A stretch of DNA of 6,135 nt from positions 1 through 6,135 of the forward strand of contig SKMM01000299.1 of NCBI GenBank assembly GCA_007121055.1, read 5' to 3'. The notes under the pieces are model-generated. The model saw only the letters and a program-made list of their open reading frames with translations. It searched no databases and was not told where the DNA came from. Source of the stretch: Paracoccaceae bacterium. GTDB taxonomy: Bacteria > Pseudomonadota > Alphaproteobacteria > Rhodobacterales > Rhodobacteraceae. Each line of letters begins with the position of its first letter. Within the stretch, counting starts at the first letter, position 1. The position numbers and the translations under genes were made by a program. Positions 1 through 6,135 of this stretch are shown piece by piece.

Positions 1-22
1 CCGCCCGGCGCTCCGCCCCCGC

Positions 23-39
23 AACGTCTGCGCGACGTT
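23..39. promoter_or_regulatory. Perfect inverted repeat upstream of the HODM-like gene
   Basis: AACGTC (23-28) and GACGTT (34-39) are exact reverse complements separated by TGCGC. The dyad lies about 58-74 bp before the downstream ATG, where an operator for a dimeric regulator could sit. It could equally be a chance hairpin. No recognisable -35/-10 pair is visible in the first 96 bases. One plus-strand frame stays open from base 1 to a TAG at 85-87, so the tail of an upstream gene could also overlap this stretch, but nothing in that frame is recognisable. Confidence 0.25.
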
Positions 40-96
40 CCGGCCGAGACCCGGTGGGGCTTGGCCTCGGCACCGGCCGTGGCATAGGGAAGGTGC

Positions 97-882
97 ATGG
101 CTGTCCTGCAATCCCGCCTCGATTTCGCGCCCTGGGCCGATCCGCGCCACCGCCGGCTGCCGGGAATCCAGCCGCTGGACCCGGAGGTCTGGCTGGCGGT
201 CGACGATGCCTTTGCCGGGCAGATGGCGCTGCGCGACCAGTTGATCGCCTGCCGGCCGCAGGACGTCCATGCGCTGCTGCCCGGAGCGGAACCCGCCGCC
301 GACGAGCTCTATGCGGAGGTCCTGGGCCATCTGCGGCGCGATGCGCGGTACCGGGTCGGGGCGGATGTGGTGGAGCGGCCCGACGGCGTGACGGTGGCGC
401 TGGAGCGCGACCGGCCGCTTCTGACTTTGGGGCGGCTGGTGCAGGCCGATCTGTGCCTGATGGAGACCCGCGGCGGCGAGCATGTGCTGACAGGGGCGAT
501 CCTGTGCTTTCCGGCGGGCTGGCGGCTGGACGAGAAGATCGGTCGGCCGCTGAGGCGCATCCATGCGCCGGTGCCCGACTATGACGGGCCCCTGGCCGCC
601 CGGGTGCAGCGCCTCTTCGACGGCATCCAGCCGGGCCGGCCGCTGTGGCGCGCCAATGTGCTGCGCTATGCCGCGCCCGACCTCTACGCCCCCCACAGCG
701 AGGCCGCGCCGCGGCCAAAGCCTGCGGGCCAGCCGCCCTATCTGAGGTCCGAGCGGCAGTGCCTGCTGCGCCTGCCGCTGACACGGGCGGTGGTGTTCTC
801 GATCCACACGGTGGTGGTGCGGCACGAGGCGCTGACGCCCGAACAGGCGGAGGCGCTGGACAGGCTGCATCCTGCGGCCTGA
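97..882 (+). CDS. HODM / DUF3445-family protein (haem-dependent oxidative N-demethylase-like)
   Basis: This 261-residue protein is recognised from its sequence pattern as a DUF3445 (PF11927) member, the family of the haem-binding PAS-fold alpha subunit of haem-dependent oxidative N-demethylase. The characterised enzyme removes a methyl group from dimethylamine as formaldehyde and works with separate electron-transfer subunits. Visible family signatures are DLCLMET (118-124), the block around CFPAGWRLDEKIGRPL (137-152) continuing into IHAPVPDY (155-162), RPLWRANVLRY (181-191) and LRSERQCLLRLP (216-227), followed by a hydrophobic strand and a short C-terminal helix. The length fits stand-alone family members. 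There is no signal peptide or membrane segment, so it should be cytoplasmic. The start is the ATG at 97, preceded by a purine-rich AGGGAAGG (86-93). No flavin or iron-sulphur partner gene lies downstream, so the electron donor and the true substrate are unknown. Family membership is firm; dimethylamine as substrate is not established. Confidence 0.85.
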   Translation: MAVLQSRLDFAPWADPRHRRLPGIQPLDPEVWLAVDDAFAGQMALRDQLIACRPQDVHALLPGAEPAADELYAEVLGHLRRDARYRVGADVVERPDGVTVALERDRPLLTLGRLVQADLCLMETRGGEHVLTGAILCFPAGWRLDEKIGRPLRRIHAPVPDYDGPLAARVQRLFDGIQPGRPLWRANVLRYAAPDLYAPHSEAAPRPKPAGQPPYLRSERQCLLRLPLTRAVVFSIHTVVVRHEALTPEQAEALDRLHPAA

Positions 883-1196
883 CGGCGGGCGCGGGGCTCG
901 TGGCGGCGATCTGCGGAAGTGTCCCGGGCGGAATGATCCCGGGCGAAACGAGACTGCGCCCAAGGCCGAGCCGCCTTCCGCTGGCGGCGTGAGCGGTTCG
1001 ACGGGCTTGATCGCGTCGGAAGGGAGGCGGGCTCCCGCCCAGCCCGACCCTGACTCAGCCTGACCGACCGGACCCTGCCAAACGCCCGGGTCCATGAGAC
1101 GATTCCTTCGCGGTGCGAGTTCCGAAACAACGCCGCTTGGCGGCTTCAACCGAAGCTCACGGGGGTCTTCGCCGCCCCACAAGGAGAGGGCCCGGG

Positions 1197-1260
1197 AAAA
1201 AAGGTTCATACCGGAAATTTGGTGAACGGATCCGCTAAAATAGTTTATACTTCGTTAATG
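1197..1260 (+). promoter_or_regulatory. A+T-rich promoter island before the VPLPA-CTERM gene
   Basis: By hand count only 22 of the 60 bases in 1201-1260 are G or C, a very sharp dip for this genome. It contains TATACT (1246-1251) and TAAAAT (1236-1241), both good -10 candidates. The only -35-like element, TTGGTG (1219-1224), lies 21 bp before TATACT, which is too far for an ordinary sigma-70 promoter; a weaker TAGTTT at 1241-1246 would give 16 bp. A promoter somewhere in the island is likely from composition and position, but the exact boxes are uncertain. Confidence 0.4.
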
Positions 1261-1279
1261 CCCTGTGCTTCGGTCAACT

Positions 1280-1283
1280 GGAA
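1280..1283 (+). promoter_or_regulatory. Weak ribosome-binding site fixing the ATG at 1292
   Basis: GGAA at 1280-1283 sits 8 bases before the ATG at 1292 and is the only Shine-Dalgarno-like element nearby. The frame can be extended to a GTG at 1265, but that would put nine residues including a Cys and an acidic residue before the signal peptide, and the GTG has no purine-rich site before it. The ATG also gives a normal signal peptide, so it is preferred. Confidence 0.5.
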
Positions 1284-1291
1284 ATTGTGAA

Positions 1292-2137
1292 ATGAAAACC
1301 CTCTCAATCCCTGATGGCAAAAAACGATCCACATCTGTCTTCTCTCTTGCGACCTTCGCAGCCCTGTCCACGGCCGTGATGGTAAACGGGGCGCAACCTG
1401 CCGAGGCGGCAACCACCGTCCTGTTCAAGGCCGATCTGACCGGAACCGTGACGGACCGGTTCTTTCATGATGGCTTTCGGATTGACTTAGAATCTTCAAA
1501 GTATGACGGCAAGCCGATCACGAGAGACCAGTTTAGGAACTTGTCCAACGAAGACTTGGGTGTTGCCGGGCGCCGATGGCTTGAAGCGGATATCGGCGAC
1601 CCCTTGGCGGCGCATGTTTCAATCAGTATTCGCACCGAGTATCTTGATGACTTCATTCTAGGGGGGTTGTGGGGTCAAGACCTTAGAAGTCTGCTTCAGT
1701 TGGATTGTTCGGTTTCGGGTTGGGAATATGACTTTTGTCCTTCGTGGAGCTTTCTGGTGGCGTGGGGCCAGGACGACGGTGGCTTCACGCTCAACGCCGG
1801 CTACCTCTGGGCTTGGCAGCTAGACGTCGGTAGGACCAGCGTCAGATTTTCGTGGGAAGACAGTGAGATTCATGGGTGCCATTGGGTTTCAGGCCTTTAC
1901 GGCCAGGAATGCCCTCAGAGTAGTGATTTGGGTTTCGTCCAATGGGAGTCCTTCGGGCTACGCCTAGACATGGAGTTCGACGTCGACCGGATGCATGTGT
2001 TCAACGGCGTGGTCATTCCACTGCCGGCGTCCGGGTATCTGCTGCTGACGCTGCTTCCCGTGTTCCTGCTCGTGCGGTCCCGGCGAAGGCCGGACCGCCC
2101 TGACGGGGCCGCCCCGCCCGTTCTGCCGGCGTCCTGA
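1292..2137 (+). CDS. Secreted VPLPA-CTERM sorting-domain protein, function unknown
   Basis: The 281-residue product starts with a signal peptide: basic KKR at 10-12, a hydrophobic stretch at about 16-31, and a likely cleavage after AEA near residue 39. It ends in a VPLPA-CTERM-like signal: VIPLPASG (241-248), a hydrophobic segment (about 249-261) and the basic cluster RSRRR (262-266). In this protein-sorting class the tail is recognised by a dedicated exosortase after Sec export; no exosortase is encoded here. The middle (about 40-240) is not recognised. It is rich in beta-type sequence, with ten Trp and four Cys (139, 149, 196, 207) whose paired spacing suggests two disulphides. About 15 residues, Pro/Ala-rich, follow the basic cluster, which is longer than usual for this signal. 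The codon use is unlike the neighbours: G+C is 27/60 at 1681-1740 against 44/60 at 2041-2100. That suggests transfer or a fast-evolving core. Export is confident; the role (surface or matrix protein) is open. Confidence 0.8.
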   Translation: MKTLSIPDGKKRSTSVFSLATFAALSTAVMVNGAQPAEAATTVLFKADLTGTVTDRFFHDGFRIDLESSKYDGKPITRDQFRNLSNEDLGVAGRRWLEADIGDPLAAHVSISIRTEYLDDFILGGLWGQDLRSLLQLDCSVSGWEYDFCPSWSFLVAWGQDDGGFTLNAGYLWAWQLDVGRTSVRFSWEDSEIHGCHWVSGLYGQECPQSSDLGFVQWESFGLRLDMEFDVDRMHVFNGVVIPLPASGYLLLTLLPVFLLVRSRRRPDRPDGAAPPVLPAS

Positions 2138-2145
2138 CCCAACCC

Positions 2146-2188
2146 GCCGCAGGGCGCAGCGGCTGACAGGGGCTGTGCGGGGACCTGT
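2146..2188. terminator. Possible bidirectional terminator stems between converging genes
   Basis: Only 59 bp separate the stop codons of the converging VPLPA-CTERM gene and secA. Two modest stems lie there: GCCGC/GCGGC (2146-2150 with 2159-2163, 8-nt loop) and ACAGG/CCTGT (2166-2170 with 2184-2188, 13-nt loop). Neither is followed by a T run on either strand, so these are weak candidates, and factor-dependent termination is just as possible. Read-through from either side would produce antisense RNA into the other gene. Confidence 0.2.
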
Positions 2189-2196
2189 GCCGACCC

Positions 2197-4887
<2,691 letters not shown>

Positions 4888-4942
4888 GTCGTCTCCCGAG
4901 TGGCTGTGGCAGGGGCGGCGGGGGCCCCACGGGGTCTTGCGC

Positions 4943-4959
4943 GCCGGCGGGTTGCCGGC
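4943..4959 (-). promoter_or_regulatory. Hairpin in the secA leader
   Basis: On the minus strand, GCCGGC (4959-4954), a five-base loop AACCC and GCCGGC (4948-4943) form a perfect 6-bp GC stem. It lies inside the predicted secA leader of about 128 nt, roughly 55 nt before the start codon. Nearer the gene, CCCC and GGGG blocks (4934-4931 and 4928-4925) add a second possible short stem. The leader contains no ATG, and I see no convincing leader peptide. Any effect on secA expression is inference. Confidence 0.3.
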
Positions 4960-4980
4960 TGCGGTCCGCTCCCCTAAGAA
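4952..4980 (+). promoter_or_regulatory. Weak candidate promoter for the isomerase gene
   Basis: TTGCCG (4952-4957) and TAAGAA (4975-4980) are separated by 17 bp and match sigma-70 boxes at 4/6 and 3/6 positions. The -10 is poor, and other placements are possible in this divergent region. If correct, it lies within the DNA encoding the secA leader, so the two transcripts would overlap head to head. Confidence 0.2.
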
Positions 4981-5021
4981 CAGCCCGAACGCGGGCGGCC
5001 GGCGCTGCGCGACCCTGCCGC

Positions 5022-5050
5022 GATGTAAGGGGCGGCTCGGCGCGTGTCAA
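5022..5050 (-). promoter_or_regulatory. Sigma-70-like promoter of secA
   Basis: Read on the minus strand, a perfect -35 box TTGACA (complement of 5045-5050) is followed after exactly 17 bp by TACATC (complement of 5022-5027), a 3/6 match to the -10 consensus. Transcription would start near 5015, leaving a leader of about 128 nt before the secA ATG. This is the best promoter match in the window and suits a constitutively needed gene. Confidence 0.65.
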
Positions 5051-5101
5051 CGCCGGCTCCCGGCCGGTCCGACGGCCCGCAACAGCAACGGGGAAACAGC
5101 C

Positions 5102-5959
5102 ATGACACCGACATCGACCCTCCTGCGCACGGCCGCCGCGACGGCCCTGGTGGCCGCCCTGATGGCGCCGCTTCCGGCCGCAGCCACGGACGCCGACACC
5201 GTGGTGGCCCGGGTGGGCGACACCGAGATCACCATGGGCCATGTGGTGGGCCTGATGGCGCGGCTGCCGCAGGAATACCGGCAGTTGCCCGACCAGACGC
5301 TGTTCGACGGGATCGTCCAGCAGCTCGTGGAACAGGCCGCCATCGTGCAGATGCTGGAGGAGCCGCTCAACCGCCGCCTGCAGGTCGACCTCGACAACAG
5401 CCGCCGCGAAGTGATCGTCAACGACACGCTGGCGCGCGTCCTCGACGGGGCGGTGACCGAGGACGAGCTCGAGGCGCTCCATGCCGAACGCTACCTCGAC
5501 GCCGAGCCCGAGCAGGAGTTCAACGCCGCCCATATCCTCGTCTCCTCAGAGGAGACCGCGCAGGCTCTGCGCGACCAGTTGGAGGAGGGTGCCGATTTCG
5601 GCCATCTCGCCCGCGAGAACTCGCGCGATCCCGGCTCGGCCGAAGGCGGCGGCGCGCTGGGCTGGTTCCGCGCCGAACAGATGGTGGAACCCTTCGCCGA
5701 GGCCGTGCTCGGTCTCGAGCCCGGCCAGATCTCGGACCCGGTGCAGAGCCAGTTCGGCTGGCACATCATCCGGCTCGACGACCGGCGCAGCGCCGACGCC
5801 CCGTCGCTGGAGGAGGTGCGCGACCAGCTGGTCGCCGAGCTGCAGCGCCAGGCCATCACCGACCACGTCGCCGCCGCCCGCGAGGCCACCACCGTCGAGA
5901 TCACGACCGACGGCATTGACCCCGCCCTGATCCGCGACCAGACCATCCTCGACGACTGA
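5102..5959 (+). CDS. Exported parvulin-type (PpiC/SurA-like) peptidyl-prolyl cis-trans isomerase
   Basis: The 285-residue protein catalyses cis-trans isomerisation of peptide bonds before proline and probably acts as a periplasmic folding chaperone. Residues 1-28 form an Ala/Leu-rich signal peptide with a likely cut after PAAA; it lacks a strong basic start, carrying only Arg9. An N-terminal SurA/PrsA-like helical region (about 45-135) precedes one rotamase domain (about 138-228). The signatures there are AAHILV (142-147, His144), SRDPGSAEGGGALGWF (174-189), the PFAEAVLGLEPGQISDPV stretch (197-214) and QFGWHIIRL (217-225, His221). A short helical tail follows. The ATG at 5102 is chosen because it begins the signal peptide and follows GGGGAAA (5090-5096). 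The open frame upstream of it overlaps secA and is not coding. It is divergent from secA, consistent with a shared role in envelope protein export and folding. Which clients it serves is unknown. Confidence 0.93.
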   Translation: MTPTSTLLRTAAATALVAALMAPLPAAATDADTVVARVGDTEITMGHVVGLMARLPQEYRQLPDQTLFDGIVQQLVEQAAIVQMLEEPLNRRLQVDLDNSRREVIVNDTLARVLDGAVTEDELEALHAERYLDAEPEQEFNAAHILVSSEETAQALRDQLEEGADFGHLARENSRDPGSAEGGGALGWFRAEQMVEPFAEAVLGLEPGQISDPVQSQFGWHIIRLDDRRSADAPSLEEVRDQLVAELQRQAITDHVAAAREATTVEITTDGIDPALIRDQTILDD

Positions 5960-5982
5960 CCCCGCCCCCGCCACCCGACATG

Positions 5983-6019
5983 GCCGCCGCGCCTGCCCGC
6001 AGGCCCGGGGCGCGGCGGC
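5983..6019 (+). repeat. Perfect 11-bp inverted repeat between two plus-strand genes
   Basis: GCCGCCGCGCC (5983-5993) and GGCGCGGCGGC (6009-6019) are exact reverse complements around a 15-nt loop. The loop region can pair differently, as GCCTG (5991-5995) with CAGGC (6000-6004), which competes with the long stem. No T run follows, so it is not a standard intrinsic terminator. It ends 7 bases before the Shine-Dalgarno site of the next gene and could act as an attenuator, RNA-stability element or partial terminator. Confidence 0.45.
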
Positions 6020-6026
6020 AGCCCGC

Positions 6027-6032
6027 AGGAGG
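6027..6032 (+). promoter_or_regulatory. Strong Shine-Dalgarno for the gene at 6040
   Basis: AGGAGG is a full consensus ribosome-binding site, 7 bases before the ATG at 6040. It is much stronger than those of the other genes here and is the main evidence that the truncated frame at the end of the window is a real gene. Confidence 0.75.
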
Positions 6033-6039
6033 ACACGGC

Positions 6040-6135
6040 ATGGCCGGCAAGTGGAAGGCCGCGGCGCGCGAGCTGCAGGCCGAGGCGCGCAAGCTGCGCA
6101 AGAAGCTCAAGAAGGCCCGCAGGGCGGTCGGCGCG
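6040..6135 (+). CDS. Start of a plus-strand gene, truncated by the window end (possibly argJ)
   Basis: Only the first 32 codons are present. The peptide is Lys/Arg/Ala-rich, for example KAAARELQAEARKLRKKLKK (6-25), with a likely basic amphipathic or coiled-coil helix and no signal peptide. The ATG is fixed by the consensus AGGAGG before it. It starts 80 bp after the isomerase stop and may be co-transcribed with it across the inverted repeat. From memory of Rhodobacterales gene order, argJ (glutamate N-acetyltransferase of arginine synthesis) often follows this secA/isomerase pair. A basic extension before the ArgJ core would fit, but no ArgJ catalytic sequence is visible here, so the identity rests on synteny alone. 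Confidence 0.6.
   Translation, partial: MAGKWKAAARELQAEARKLRKKLKKARRAVGA

Larger units (their letters stand above)
883..1291. other. Gene-free gap with several short hairpins
   Basis: No plus- or minus-strand frame here has a plausible start, a ribosome-binding site and a recognisable product. The stretch holds several perfect short stems: GCCGCC/GGCGGC (970-975 with 983-988), CGACG/CGTCG (999-1003 with 1014-1018), GGCGGG/CCCGCC (1026-1031 with 1034-1039), GCCGC/GCGGC (1132-1136 with 1140-1144) and GCTTC/GAAGC (1143-1147 with 1152-1156). A 9-bp direct repeat TCCCGGGCG occurs at 922-930 and 937-945. None of the stems is followed by a T run, so no classical intrinsic terminator can be named for the preceding gene. 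Short GC stems are expected by chance at this base composition. From about 1197 the base composition drops sharply. Confidence 0.6.

Noticed and set aside
991..1020. GGTTCGA resembling the T-loop of a tRNA.
   Set aside because: The flanking bases do not form the 5-bp T-stem, and no acceptor, D or anticodon arms can be found around it.
738..1130. A minus-strand open frame of 130 codons over the end of the HODM-like gene and the following gap.
   Set aside because: It overlaps a well-supported gene, has an Arg/Ser-rich shadow composition, no family resemblance and no convincing start region.
1186..1206. GC-rich block followed by six A residues, considered as a terminator for a minus-strand transcript.
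   Set aside because: On the minus strand the T run comes before the GC-rich block, not after it, so the order is wrong for a terminator.

Overview
This window looks like chromosomal DNA of an alphaproteobacterium of the Rhodobacter/Roseobacter group (Rhodobacterales). The evidence is the high G+C content with strongly G/C-biased third codon positions, an alphaproteobacterial-type SecA transcribed divergently from a parvulin-type peptidyl-prolyl isomerase, and a VPLPA-type C-terminal sorting signal, which is typical of that group. The genus cannot be fixed from the sequence alone.

Layout. A complete plus-strand gene (97-882) encodes a stand-alone protein of the HODM / DUF3445 family (haem-dependent oxidative N-demethylase-like). 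A gap of about 400 bp (883-1291) follows; it has no convincing gene, several short hairpins, and ends in an A+T-rich island that probably holds the next promoter. The next plus-strand gene (1292-2137) encodes an unrecognised secreted protein with an N-terminal signal peptide and a VPLPA-CTERM-like anchor. Its central part is much poorer in G+C than anything else here. It converges, across only 59 bp, on secA (minus strand, 2197-4887), the complete 896-residue Sec translocase motor. A 214-bp divergent region (4888-5101) contains a good sigma-70-like secA promoter and a secA leader of about 128 nt. On its other side lies a plus-strand gene for an exported parvulin-type peptidyl-prolyl isomerase (5102-5959). 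An 80-bp spacer with a perfect 11-bp inverted repeat leads to a strong Shine-Dalgarno site and the first 32 codons of another plus-strand gene (from 6040), which runs off the window.

How the genes fit together. SecA and the parvulin isomerase form an envelope-protein module: SecA drives unfolded precursors through SecYEG, and the isomerase probably assists folding on the periplasmic side. The VPLPA-CTERM protein would be a Sec client that is then handled by an exosortase, not encoded here. The HODM-like gene is metabolic and has no evident functional tie to the rest.

Nothing here is a clear previously undescribed system. The items most worth a second look are the compositionally mosaic, Trp/Cys-rich VPLPA-CTERM protein, the structured secA leader, and the hairpin in front of the last gene.
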